Shown here piece by piece: positions 12,537-23,040 of a stretch of DNA of 64,000 bases. The notes beneath the pieces were generated by a model. The model was not told the origin of the DNA and did no database searches. It saw only the letters and a list, made by a program, of their open reading frames with translations. The translations under genes and the position numbers were made by a program. The stretch covers positions 798,722-862,721 of the forward strand of contig CAJINV010000017.1 in the NCBI GenBank assembly GCA_905178155.1. The letters are read 5' to 3'. How positions within the stretch are numbered: the stretch's first letter is position 1; every line of letters begins with the position of its first letter. This DNA comes from Amoebophrya sp. A120. Lineage: Eukaryota; Sar; Dinophyceae; Syndiniales; Amoebophryaceae.

Positions 12537-13853
12537 TAATCAGAACCCCAAAATGAATCACGCCAAACATACAGGTGTGCATGAGCAGTTTTACCATTAC
12601 GGCAAAGAGAAACGAACCCAACATGTTGAGCGCATTTTGCTTGTATTTTGCTCGGACCTTCACGCACTGGGTCTCAGACACAGTGCGAAAAGCTACTACA
12701 AAAGAGAACGCAATTGTCTGCAGTTCCATTTTCTTCATCTTCACTTCGCTGCACCAGTGGCAGTGATTATGATTTTTTTTACGTCGGTGTGCGTTATTCT
12801 TGTTGTGCAGTTGTCTATTGTTTAGTGACCTTGCTTCGTTTTTCTGTAGTATCGTCCATTGGCCCGTAATACAATGCTACCGTCGGTTTCGATTTCCAGT
12901 AGGTTTTCTGCCTAGTGTCGGTCTCGGTGAGTTCACCAGGACGAAGTAGTTCGTGCGTTCCTGTGAATCAATCGTTTACGCGTTCGTCCACTCTGAACGT
13001 TCCGTTCGTTCGTTTCGCGAATGGTGTTACACATCTGGTCGGTTGACAACTGAGAGGCTCTAGCAATCAAAGAAATTGAAATTCAAATTGGCATATCTGT
13101 ACATATTTTTTTCTTTCTGTGTCGTCCGTGCTTTGGTTTTGCGTAGTCGTACAAGACAAGAACCGTACTGGTAAGGCCGACTGCTGACGCGGCCAGTACC
13201 ACCAAGACTAGTAAGTGTTATTGTCGTAGTCTTCGACTTCGTCAGCGAGAATTTGAAAGCGTTCTAACCTTCACAGCGTCACCACCCGTTGTCACACTAG
13301 AGAAACGAAACGGATTTAGAATTTACTAAATGGCGTTGGTTTGTGTTGCAGTAGTTGTATACCAATTACGTTGTTGACATCGGTAAATTCCAATTTTCTG
13401 TAGTACGTTGTGAAATTATTTCCGAATTTAAAAAACACATTTAGAACAGCACCAAAAACAAAAACTACAATCCGAGTCATTTTGCTAAAGACGATATCCT
13501 CTTCATCAATATCCGAAGCCTAAGAAGCTGAAGTCGTACTTTACTTCCCAAAAGTGAGTACTACATACAGCTCGTGCTTAGAGTTTTGACGAAAGAACGA
13601 AACACGAAGACAAATATCTAGGTACGCGGCTAGATAAAAAGAACAACTTTATTTCTGCGGCCGAACCACAAGTTTGAAATTGAAACTCAAGCTCAACACT
13701 TGAAGGCGACCCCGAAAAAGCAAGAAGAAGGCAATCGGAGCGAGAAGTTTTTCCTGCGGACGGCAGACCGTTGCAGAAACGAGCTGAACCAAAAATCTTC
13801 AGGGGTAAGAAAGTACTACAACGCCAAACAGTAACAGCTGCAGCAGGTTCGTC
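12537..13853. other. Gene-free interval
   Basis: About 1.3 kb with short overlapping ORFs (for example 12343-12825) that continue other frames of the last exon upstream. T- and A-rich tracts are common. No RNA gene or long inverted repeat was seen. Confidence 0.45.
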
Positions 13854-16611
13854 ATGGGTGTCGGTGCCAGTAGTGGAGGAAGGGCCGCGCGGCGACATGT
13901 TGTGGCTTTCGTTCTCTTCGAGGAAATCCTGGAGGTTCAACATGCCCAGGGCAAGCGCAAACGAAAGAAGAAAAAGCCAGCAACGGATCCGTTCTCCGAA
14001 TCGGACGGTGGGGCGTCTGACCCAGGCGACCTCGACCGGCGGCGCAAGACAGTGCGAAGCAGCACGACCGGGCGAAACAACTCAAGCACCCGGAACAAGG
14101 CGAAAAACAACAAGCGAAAAGCAGCAAGTCAACATGCCAAGAACACTTGGGACGGACTCACAAATCACGTGGAGGAATGGCTGGACCCTGAGTGGAAGGA
14201 TTTATCGATGGAACGAGAGAAGTTCTCGGGGCTGGAAACGGGCCACGGTCGAGCGAAAAGAGCGCGACACAAAAATCGCGGGAGGAGCAACAAGAGCAGC
14301 AGCAGTGACCGGGACTCCGACTCCGGCGGGCGGAAGAGGACCCAGACCCGACCGACCATCGCTTCGGACGAAGAGCTAGCGTCGGTTGAACGCCGGCGAG
14401 CGAACACTGGGGCGGAAGAGGAAGAAGGAGCTCTAGCTCTTGAAACGGGTCGTGCTGCGTCATCATCATCTGAAGAAACCCAAACCCCGGGAACGAGCGG
14501 TACTGCAGAGGGGCCTAGCGCAGGCAGCACGTCTGAGCCGGATGCTCCTGATTCTGGTAGAAGTGGCGCTTCTGGTTCTGGACTGGACGGGGGTCGTGTT
14601 GAAGAATCGTCGGCACTGCAGACGAGAAACGCTAAAAACAAGTGGAATCTCGGTGGAGATGCAGGGGCGGCCTCGGAACCACACGCAGCTGCGCCGGAGC
14701 AGGAGCAAGGTAAAGCTAAAGAAGACGCTTCGGACAGCAGCAATGCCGACGTGAGCTCCGCGGATCATCATCATGATCACGGTCTTCATGGCCATGATGG
14801 CCACGGTCATGCAGCTGAGGAGCATGAACATGAAGATGATCCGGAGGACGCAGCTCGGTACGAGTTTCGAACCTCGGAGAAAACAAGCACTGCAGCTCGA
14901 ACCGACGCGCTCCTGCAAACGGGCGGCGCAAAAATGACGAGTCCATCTTCTACCGAAGCCTCCACACTTCTGGAGACGGAATTGGGTTCAGCTGTTTCTT
15001 CGCAAAACCAACAGGGCGGTGAAGAACATGACGCCAAGAAAGAACCGATGCCGAGTAGTTCAGACCCTGAGCCTGATCATGCACATGCTCAATCCCTCAG
15101 CAGCTTGCCTGACGAGCATGCACCAGTTCCTGGGCAAACTGATGACCAACCGGCTCCCGAAGGGGTTGGCCATGGCCGGCGCATGGACGCCGACGAGCAA
15201 GCAGGATCTGTTTTGGAAAAGCAAGAAAACGCCGCAGACCCGGCTTCCCATGGTCATGTTGCTGGTGGAAACAGAGACTTTCTTGAAGGCACTGGTACTG
15301 CAAAACCCGAGGGTCACCAGAAGGAGGACGCAGCGTCTGTGACGGAACCCCGGGGGGCCGGCGCCGAAAAGAAGCACGATCACCAGCATGGTGCTACCCC
15401 CAGCAAGAGAAATCCGGAAGAAGAGGAAGAGTCTCTGCCGGCCTCTGAGGATGATGCATCGACGTCCAGAACGCCGCAGGATGAATCGACGGCTTTGCAG
15501 CTTTATACTGCGGAAGCGCAAGCACAAACAGCGGTATTGGGAATGTTTGGAGCAGCCGTTTTTGGTGCAGTTCCGGCTGCTATTGGACACGGAACAGCAT
15601 TGTTGGCGCCTCTGATCCTGGATTTTATGCGTGAGCACATGATTTTCCTATTTCTGAGGTTGATTCCAGAGTTCGTGAGCGGCGAAGATAATAGTGTAAG
15701 AGTGGAAGTAGTTGATCCAGCGGTGGTGGAGGGAATCGTGGCAGGAAGGGAAGACGTCGGCGCAATGATGAGAAATTCGAAGATAACGATCGTCTTCGTT
15801 GCGCTTGTCATGATGGCCATCGGATTATACTTCCCACCTGCGCATGGATGCGCTCATCCACTGCGCGATGCACTACTTGAAGATGGCCGGAGGTGTGGGA
15901 GGGCTCTTGTCGCCGGAGGCGTTCTTCGAGGTGGTTCGAGTGGCTTTTCAAAGCATGGCCACAGCTGTTCACTACGTGTACAGTGGGTACTTTAGACACA
16001 GCGTTGGAGCAGAGTCTCTTTTGATGGACCTTGGGAAAGCAATTGGAAAGGATATTGTGAACACGGGCGTTTTTTTCGAATGGCAATATGCGCTGTGGGG
16101 TCTAGCGAGCTGGGCAGAGATGTTTTTACACCCTATACTTTCCAGGGTATTTCCATTTGTACACCACAATAAGGATGCTATCTCACTTCTGGTCCCCCTT
16201 TTTCTCAGTGCCTGGTTCGAGCAGACGGAAAGGGATGAGCTAGAGGGCCGACTGCAAGCTGTGAATCCGGGTTCCCTTCGAAATAAGGTCATTGGCGGTG
16301 ACCGGGAATCCCAGAGCACGTCCTGGTCGAGAAACTGGCAGTACTTTGCGGCTCATACGGTTGCGAGTGTTCCTCTTCTTGATCTTCGTCCCTTAGCAGT
16401 GTGGATCGGCCCAAAAAGCGGAACCTTCGAACTTGACGTGCGGTGGTTCTACGACGACAAGTTTCGGGAAAAGTTCGGGAAGGATTACCTCGAAAAGGTC
16501 TTTGAGCAAGTGGTTCAGGTATCTTACGATGTTATGCAAGAAAGATACGCACCATGCGATGCCGATATTACGCATCCGGCTCAACTGTGTAGTCTGTCAG
16601 TCCAGTACTGA
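13854..16611 (+). CDS. His-rich, acidic multi-span membrane protein, ~893 aa
   Basis: Family not recognised. It begins MGVGASSGG, which fits an N-myristoylation signal (Gly2, Ser6). Residues ~35-300 are disordered, with Lys/Arg-rich then Ser/Glu-rich composition. Around residues 302-330 lies a His/Asp cluster (ADHHHDHGLHGHDGHGHA), of the kind found in metal-transporter loops, with smaller His clusters later. The C-terminal third has several hydrophobic segments (for example VLGMFGAAVFGAVPAAIGHG and ITIVFVALVMMAIGLYF). The frame breaks near 15.8 kb: the first frame stays open to 15995, while the second starts near 15811 and runs to 16611. A 76-bp GT-AG intron at 15807-15882 would join them in frame; a sequencing indel or two overlapping genes are alternatives. 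A metal-handling role is suggested only by the His clusters. Confidence 0.65.
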
Positions 16612-16776
16612 CGTTGCATGATATTTCAATTTCTTGAACGCAAATACATGTAGATGTAAGCCTTTATTTATTCTTTATCTTTACCGAACTCAATCAAGTG
16701 ACGACTGTATCACTCGTTCTTTCCGAAAAGAGCGTTAAATAAAGCTGACCGCCCTCCTCATTCATAAGAGCTCCGC

Positions 16777-19700
16777 ATGGTGTCCTTTTTTTCTTGGATA
16801 GCTGTTCGAGAAGGTGATAGACAAGGGGCATCGGCTATGCACTCCGGGTCCGGTCTCGACAAAGATGAGAAGACTAGAATAATCATCGATTGGCTTGCAG
16901 GATATGAAGGCTGTGTGGACAAATTGGTAAAGATTCACGAGGAAACTTGGGCAAAATGGAAAGCCACGACGAACACGTGGGCTGACAGACACGAGGCCGA
17001 GTCGGACCCCGCAGCGGCGCAGGTGGAGGAGGCGAAAGCGTTGCTGTGTGGGAACAAGCCAGATGAAGAGCAGCAACAAACTCAAGGTTCATCTTTTACT
17101 TCTATGGAGCGGCGAAGAACGTGCGTCGATTTCATGGCCGCCCTGCAGTACCACTTGGCCTATATTAAAAATGCGAAGGGGCAGAGGCCCTACGAAGTGA
17201 CGGTTTGCGGCAAGCCCGTTCACACGGTCAAGCTTGTTCGTTTTCTGGAACAAAACTCGAAGGATCAAGTTAATTGCAAGGTCACAAGATTGGGCCATAG
17301 CTGGCTAGCGCAGGAGTTGCAACTCGCTAGCGTGGAAAAAGAGCGCACAGACGAGGCGGCGAAGTGTAAAGACGCTTTGGACGATTTCTACGCCGACACA
17401 GGTTCATCTTTGGGACCGCTCGAACAAAGAGACTGCAAGGCCTTGCTCGACCGCTTCATGCGCATGAGCAAGACAAAAGTCTTCCAATACCAATTCTGGG
17501 AGCCGAGCACGTCATACACCGAAACAGCACCAAAGCTTGGTGAGAGAATCAAGGATTGGGGCAACACATGCGTGGGTGAGACCTCGCTTCATCCTGCGGA
17601 TGTACTACCTCGGTTTTACGAAGAGGTCGAGAAGGCGGGAATGTTCGGTGGGATCATTGAACGGAAAAGCGTGCTGTTGAAATTCCTACCAGGTGATAAA
17701 AAGGGGAAACTATTCGACGGGCCTGCCCGTTTCTATGTTGAAATTCAAGACGGCGCTGGAAGTGAGGCTGAGTTCAAATTGTTCCTGACCGAAGACATGA
17801 GGAGCAGCATCAGGAGTGCAGTGGATGCCGCTTCGCGCGACGCTGAGCCGCTCACCGGGGTAAGGGCAGCTTTCGAGTCACAGGAAGAGATGGGGACGAG
17901 CACGCGCCTTTGCATGTCGCAGATGCAAGCTGAGCTGGATCTTCACAATGGAAAAACGCCACGTAAAGAGTTGCTTATTTGCTCACTGCCGGAATGCAGG
18001 GACTTTCGCCTCCAATTTCAAAAATTTCGGCAGGAACATTGGGTTTGGGAATGGAACACGCCGACAAAAGCGACGCCTGCGATTGCTTCTTCCTACTCAT
18101 CGTCGTCGTACCTGAAAGAAATCGCCCAACCAGCACTGTGTTGGGATGATTTAGCACTGCAGAACTCGCACGGCGTAATCACGTTGATGCAAGGCATGGC
18201 AGGCACCTCCCTTACCGAGTTCGGACAAACACAGATCAGAAAGATCATACAAGAAGTAATAATAACTCATGATCCGGCGTGGCCGGAAAAGTTATTGGAA
18301 CTCAAAGGACCAGCCGAGACCCTTTGCGACGTCATGGCCAAAAACGAGAACATGCGCAAAGTTGTAAACGAATTTAATTTCCGAGCTGTTCCTGCACAAG
18401 CACACCTGTCCATCCAAAGCAATGGAAGGCCGTTGTGGCAGGACAACGAGCGACACGGCAGCTCTGCAGCTTTTTGGCGCGATGAGTTGGTGTGCGAGGG
18501 AATGCCGGCGATCTCTGAGTTTCTTCATCAGGTGGAGGAGGCTGGCGGCTTTTTCAGTAGCGTGCGCGGTGCCCATGCCATTCGATACTTGCCGAAGCGA
18601 TTACTTGACACGCACGAAGTAGAACAGCTACTTGATGCCGCAACGGCAAGAAGAACTGCTCACACTACGCTGTCGCTGAATGCGCAGGTGAGAACTGGAT
18701 TAGTGATGGCTGGCCGGATGGCGATGGCCCTACCCGAGCACGATTTCGAAAATGATGGTATGAAGAGCTCGACGATGCTCTCGTCGTGGTGGGTCCAGAA
18801 TGACGCAGAACTTCAACTTCCCAAGCGTACTCTGAAATGCATGAAGGCGATGCCTGCTAGTGCTACTCAGAGAATTGGGATGGGAGAGCAAGAGCCTGTC
18901 ATTTGCACACTAGAGGCCTGCCGAGATTTCCGTGAGGACTTCAAGGACTTCGCCGAGACCTTCTCGGCAATGAAAGACCCTAATATAAATATTTGGGAGT
19001 CTGGGTTGGATGGCGAGGCCGAGGCGTTGAAGTCGATGACAACACCACTCGCACTGTGTGGAGATCATTTGCCGGTGACAGATGCCGATGTGGTCATTTT
19101 CTTAATGCAGCTGATGCGAAGGAGGTTTCTCACACCAGATGGGGAGCAAGTAGTCACCGGCCTTGTCCGCACGCGCGTACGGAGTGGAAGCCTGACACAG
19201 GAGATGAAACGCTCAGAAACCATCTGTGCCGTATCGGCCCATCTGAAGGGTGTCCACGATGTGCTCGAAGAATTTAACTTCGAGTCCTTACGGAGACAGC
19301 TCCTCGCCAGAAGTGTCAGCGGCAGCTCTTCTCCTCCACTTTGGGAACCAGTCCAAGAAGAATCCGACCAGGGCAGCGACGTCGCCCGCCTTCGTGGAAA
19401 GGGCGTCGACTTTGGGCTAATTGAGTGCAGTGGAATGGTGTTGCCTTTCTTCACTCAGTTTCTTCACGAGGTGGAGCTCGCTGCGAAATTTATCGACCCC
19501 TACCTTTATTCATCACCAGGAGACGAAAAAACCGGAGCGACACACAGACAAATTCAACTGCACCACAAAACAGGAAACAATCCCTCTCTAACAGACGCCA
19601 TGAAAGTGGAGCTGTTGTGGGCGATCCGCTTGGCAAGCAACGGAGTGAAGCCAGGAATGACAGGCCAGGTGGGCGGAATTGCGGCCCAGTGGCAGACTTC

Positions 19701-20469
19701 TCGCGAAAATCAAAAAAGCACGGTGGAGGAATGCATGAAGGCCGTGCAAGCGCACTTCGTGCAAGAATCATATCCGCCGCTTATTTGCCTACTAGAGAAG
19801 TGCGATGCCTTTCGTTCACATTTTAAAGGAAAGGTGAGGACCAAACCAGACGCAAGCCGTGTCTGGATAAGTCAGTCTGCTCTAGACGTCAAGGGCCTGG
19901 CATTGTGTGGCGATCATCTGGAGATTCAACGTGCGGATGTTGTTATTACCCTGATGCAGCAGATGCAAGAGGCATTGCTCACTGAGTCCGGAAGGGACCT
20001 AGTTAAGCACCTCCTTGCGCCCTCACCTGAACGATCAGGGCAGGAGGAGTGCCATACTGATCTGCACCTCGAAAAACGGCCAGGGTCAGAGACTTCGTCG
20101 GTGGGCGCCAAGGACGAGTTGATGAATGTCGCTACGTTACAATTAACGCCAGACTCTACACTGTGTAAGCTCGTCGAAGACGATTTTACAGTTGCAAAAA
20201 TGCTCGATAAATTCAACTCATGTGTCCGTGACCGTGTGTCGGAAGCTGCGCCCCCGGCTGAAACGAGTACGAGTGCCGATTCTATTCCTACGTTATCGTA
20301 TTTTTTGGGGTGGTCGTTGTTCTCGACGACCACGGTATCGAGTCCCAATCCGGCACTGGCTTTCTGGGAGGGCACGGATCCTCACGCAAAGGTAAAGCCA
20401 CTCTATGGGGGCGTGGAGTCGTGTTCCTATTTATCACGACAAAGAACAATTCTGAAGCGGCAGCGATAA
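16777..20469 (+). CDS. Protein with three internal ~260-residue repeats, 1,230 aa, single exon
   Basis: Family not recognised. One uninterrupted ORF from ATG 16777 (ATG 16840 is an alternative) to TAA 20467-20469, unusual here for having no intron. From about residue 278 it contains three diverged copies of one unit. Each copy has, in order: a helix like FLHQVEEAG (residues ~278, 577, 889), IC.L..C..F (401, 709, 1003), LC.D.L with V.I.LMQ.M (454, 760, 1043) and a closing EFNF-like motif. The paired cysteines in IC.L..C and LC recur in every copy. The first 270 residues may be a further degenerate copy. No signal peptide is evident and there are no obvious membrane spans. Repeat amplification inside a gene suggests a binding or scaffold role, but nothing in the sequence names a partner. 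Confidence 0.82.
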   Translation: MVSFFSWIAVREGDRQGASAMHSGSGLDKDEKTRIIIDWLAGYEGCVDKLVKIHEETWAKWKATTNTWADRHEAESDPAAAQVEEAKALLCGNKPDEEQQQTQGSSFTSMERRRTCVDFMAALQYHLAYIKNAKGQRPYEVTVCGKPVHTVKLVRFLEQNSKDQVNCKVTRLGHSWLAQELQLASVEKERTDEAAKCKDALDDFYADTGSSLGPLEQRDCKALLDRFMRMSKTKVFQYQFWEPSTSYTETAPKLGERIKDWGNTCVGETSLHPADVLPRFYEEVEKAGMFGGIIERKSVLLKFLPGDKKGKLFDGPARFYVEIQDGAGSEAEFKLFLTEDMRSSIRSAVDAASRDAEPLTGVRAAFESQEEMGTSTRLCMSQMQAELDLHNGKTPRKELLICSLPECRDFRLQFQKFRQEHWVWEWNTPTKATPAIASSYSSSSYLKEIAQPALCWDDLALQNSHGVITLMQGMAGTSLTEFGQTQIRKIIQEVIITHDPAWPEKLLELKGPAETLCDVMAKNENMRKVVNEFNFRAVPAQAHLSIQSNGRPLWQDNERHGSSAAFWRDELVCEGMPAISEFLHQVEEAGGFFSSVRGAHAIRYLPKRLLDTHEVEQLLDAATARRTAHTTLSLNAQVRTGLVMAGRMAMALPEHDFENDGMKSSTMLSSWWVQNDAELQLPKRTLKCMKAMPASATQRIGMGEQEPVICTLEACRDFREDFKDFAETFSAMKDPNINIWESGLDGEAEALKSMTTPLALCGDHLPVTDADVVIFLMQLMRRRFLTPDGEQVVTGLVRTRVRSGSLTQEMKRSETICAVSAHLKGVHDVLEEFNFESLRRQLLARSVSGSSSPPLWEPVQEESDQGSDVARLRGKGVDFGLIECSGMVLPFFTQFLHEVELAAKFIDPYLYSSPGDEKTGATHRQIQLHHKTGNNPSLTDAMKVELLWAIRLASNGVKPGMTGQVGGIAAQWQTSRENQKSTVEECMKAVQAHFVQESYPPLICLLEKCDAFRSHFKGKVRTKPDASRVWISQSALDVKGLALCGDHLEIQRADVVITLMQQMQEALLTESGRDLVKHLLAPSPERSGQEECHTDLHLEKRPGSETSSVGAKDELMNVATLQLTPDSTLCKLVEDDFTVAKMLDKFNSCVRDRVSEAAPPAETSTSADSIPTLSYFLGWSLFSTTTVSSPNPALAFWEGTDPHAKVKPLYGGVESCSYLSRQRTILKRQR
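17608..18381 (+). repeat. Internal protein repeat, unit 1
   Basis: The unit encodes ~258 residues, from PRFYEEVEKAG to VVNEFNF, and contains ICSLPECRDF and LCWDDL. It aligns by eye with the two units downstream at protein level only; nucleotide similarity is low. Confidence 0.7.
18502..19281 (+). repeat. Internal protein repeat, unit 2
   Basis: The unit encodes ~260 residues, from MPAISEFLHQVEEAG to VLEEFNF, and contains ICTLEACRDF and LCGDHL. It looks closest to unit 3. Confidence 0.72.
19441..20220 (+). repeat. Internal protein repeat, unit 3
   Basis: The unit encodes ~260 residues, from LPFFTQFLHEVELAA to MLDKFNS, and contains ICLLEKCDAF and LCGDHL. Its spacing to unit 2 matches the spacing between units 1 and 2. 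Confidence 0.72.
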
Positions 20470-21475
20470 AAACAGAGTAATTAGTAAAGCTCATTGCTAA
20501 ACTGTAGTGTTCATCTAGTTGCTGCATGTTCAACAGTATATGAATATCGAGACGAAGGTGTCCTTCCCCTTCGAAACGAGAAACGTGTTAAGAGACTCAA
20601 GGTGCAGCAGCAGTTTCGGACGATGCGCCAAAAAGTACCAGATACCTGCGTAAAGTTTTTCCTTTTTTATTTTTCTGCGAAGAAGAGTCGACATAAATTA
20701 AAAATAAATAAACATATATAAGAAACCCTCAGTCAATGCGTTTTTAGGAACCGAAAGTCTTTTTGTATAGTGTATTTCTTTTTAACTCATTTTTAGAACA
20801 ACTCATGAGTTCGAGTTCCCGTTCGGTTTCGCGCACCTTGTCGTGTTGTGTTATCGTCATATTTTTTTCATGGAGATAAACATGTTTGCGCAGTTGTTGC
20901 TCTCCGTCCACACTGCCGTGTAGCAGTAGCGTGGCCGCGGTGCCGCTGCAAAGCATTGCGACGCTTCCTGCCCCGGTCTATAGAGCTACTTACTATGATG
21001 AGAGGCCACGGCCTCGCCCGCCGCACCCCTAACGCTCTGACGTGATAAACATAGAGGAAGATCATGAACCGAAACTAAGTTGGCTAGTTGTGTAAATAAA
21101 GCATCAGGATAATTCGAAAATCTTCACGACCGCTACCAGCTGCTGGTCGTAGCCAAGCACGTCTGTTCATCGGTAACGGTAAGCCTCATTTTTCGTTTGA
21201 CCATATCCGCATCGTGGTGCTGATTCGACTCCCACTCGATGAACTAAAAGAAATGGAATACTGTTACTCATGAGTATGAGTAAGTACCACACTCGGACAA
21301 CGGGAGTGGTGTTGTGATGCATGGATGTGGTCAACGAATACGAACTTCAAGACCAAGCTCAGGTCAGTCGTGTCACATTTTCCCTTCGACAATGATGATT
21401 CCGATAGGCATTGTTCTCTGAAGGGGGCGACTTAATACATTTACGTTTAGCGTACAACCATGTATTTGTATTTGA
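20470..21475. other. Gene-free interval
   Basis: This AT-rich interval follows the repeat-protein gene. Short ORFs only (for example 20494-20721). A small palindrome around 21126-21148 (cgctaccagctgctggtcgt) is the only structure noted. No RNA gene was recognised. Confidence 0.4.
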
Positions 21476-21531
21476 TTGTCCTTTCGGAGCGATCATGTGA
21501 GTTGGTGCGATCTCTCCCATTGGACGTTTTC

Positions 21532-21604
21532 AGGGTACCCGGGAACCTCTTCTTCCCACGCTGCGTATAGGCAAGTTCGCCCTTCGGGGTCCCGTCTCGG
21601 CGGA
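21532..21604. repeat. Short dispersed repeat, copy A
   Basis: About 73 bp resembling 22378-22451, sharing blocks such as cgctg.gtata, ttcgccc and gtcccgtc..., and ending ggcgga. On the minus strand both copies can encode the peptide pattern DGT..GE.AYTQRG. Whether this is a coding exon or a non-coding repeat is open. Confidence 0.5.
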
Positions 21605-21748
21605 CTTCACATACATCAGTTTGCAAGACGGCCGGTGATCCATCGCTGCAGGTTTGCCGAGGCGATTGGTGAAGCCCGTCGGCTTTTCTTTTTTCTCAAT
21701 TAATTGCAGGCTTGCTGGTTTTTTTTTCCCGCAGCAGCAGGCTGTTAG

Positions 21749-22270
21749 TTATTGGGGCGTATTCACAGCTTCTGGTCCCTGTCTGTGCGGTAGGATGCGC
21801 TTCGGTCTTATTCTTTTAGACTCATTTGCCGCCTTGCGACGCGCACTTTTTGCACTGTCCGCCCTGCCACTGGTCGAGAAGCTGGGTCGGTTTTCATCAT
21901 ATACTCCAGGGTGGACAAGAATCTTTGCACCACCTGGGTCGGTGTTCGACGGTGATTTGGCTGTGAAGCTGGTTTCGTGCTTATAGCCTAGTTCTACTAG
22001 CCTTTCCAGAGATTTCAATCGTTGCCTAGTTCGATTTTCCTTTCCATGTTTTTGCAGAGCCGCATTCTCTGTGATTCCTCCTTGTCTATGCATTTCCCAT
22101 AGCTGTTTCCGAGCCGCTTTTTTCGGAAGCGCTATGATCGCTCGTGTTGCCGACATTTGTATTCGCGGAGCCGCACCCTCCACTGCATTGTGCCGGCGCC
22201 TCATTGTACGATGTGCGAGCTGGGTACTTCGCTTGGCACTTTTGTGAGATTTGTACATCGCCGAAAACAC
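21749..22270 (-). CDS. Possible minus-strand basic protein, 173 aa
   Basis: Not recognised. This is the longest minus-strand ORF lying in otherwise gene-free DNA. It is rich in Lys/Arg (start MFSAMYKSHKSAKRS). A central stretch (RLKSLERLVELGYKHET) resembles part of the + strand ORF at 25068-25349 (LALLQRLVELYHNHET), which argues against pure chance. Short repeats on both sides encode AYTQRG in related frames, so it could be one exon of a longer minus-strand gene or a decayed copy of a small repeated gene. It would be the only minus-strand gene in the window. Confidence 0.35.
   Translation of the reverse strand: MFSAMYKSHKSAKRSTQLAHRTMRRRHNAVEGAAPRIQMSATRAIIALPKKAARKQLWEMHRQGGITENAALQKHGKENRTRQRLKSLERLVELGYKHETSFTAKSPSNTDPGGAKILVHPGVYDENRPSFSTSGRADSAKSARRKAANESKRIRPKRILPHRQGPEAVNTPQ
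22159..22198. repeat. Short dispersed repeat, partial middle copy
   Basis: About 40 bp (beginning gtattcgcggagccgcaccc) matching the start of the copy at 22378 (gtattcgggagccgcatcct). It lies inside the minus-strand ORF, where it reads in a different frame from the flanking copies. Confidence 0.4.
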
Positions 22271-22325
22271 TTTTTGCTTTTACCGATCTTGATCTTTTGT
22301 AGGGCGCGCAGATTTGTTATTTCCA

Positions 22326-22541
22326 TTATTTTACGACTTTCATGTATGCACGCACAGATAGTTGGTGCCCTGTTTCTGGGGTATTCGGGAGCCGCATCCT
22401 CCCCCGCTGGGTATAAGCGAATTCGCCCGTAAGCGTCCCGTCGTTGGCGGACGGAAAAAAAACCGCCGGGTGTTGCGAAGCTTCATGGTAAAACTTGGTA
22501 AACAAACCCATGAATAAATCTAATGAATATGTCTGAATCAA
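22326..22541 (-). CDS. Possible minus-strand ORF with AYTQRG motif, 71 aa
   Basis: Not recognised. The ORF contains NDGTLTGEFAYTQRGRMRLP; the copy at 21532-21604 translated on the minus strand gives the similar RDGTPKGELAYTQRGKKRFP. Conservation at protein level between two spots 0.8 kb apart hints at coding origin, possibly as an exon upstream of 21749-22270 on the same strand. Confidence 0.3.
   Translation of the reverse strand: MIQTYSLDLFMGLFTKFYHEASQHPAVFFPSANDGTLTGEFAYTQRGRMRLPNTPETGHQLSVRAYMKVVK
22378..22451. repeat. Short dispersed repeat, copy B
   Basis: About 74 bp partner of the copy at 21532-21604, in the same orientation. It contains gtattcgggagccgcatcct and ends ggcgga. Confidence 0.5.
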
Positions 22542-23040
22542 TCTGTATGCATTGCAAGTTAGTAGCAGATGGGTCTATGTCTACTCTTATTCTCTCGTGG
22601 GGAGGTCAACACAAGAGTAGAATACTACCGCTCGGTGGATGATTCGTTTGCCCTATCGTTGTCGTACCGTCGGGGTGTTGTCGCATGATCGTGTTGTAAC
22701 CCATCGTTTCGAGCGGGAGCTCTTATTGTTCAGCTGTTAATCTTCTTGCTTCTTCAGTAGTGGAGCAGCTGCACAGCAAATTGTATTTGAATTTTTTTTT
22801 GAAGCTGAGCGCTTGATTCATGGTGCGGCACTAGCGGTCAGTTCTGGTGACGTGAGCTCACAACGAACTGCATGACCAGTGTTTGGATGAACTGCTTTAC
22901 CTTTTTGTCCAGTTACTGAAATACAAATAACATTTTATATATGATTTGGATCTGCCTCAAACATCTTTTCTTCCAGAATAAAGGGCGTCAATTCGTTTTC
23001 GATCCATCTCCATGCGATACAGATACGCCTCAATTTGCTA
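22542..23040. other. Gene-free interval
   Basis: About 500 bp without an ORF of note. T-rich. Nothing structural was recognised. Confidence 0.35.
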
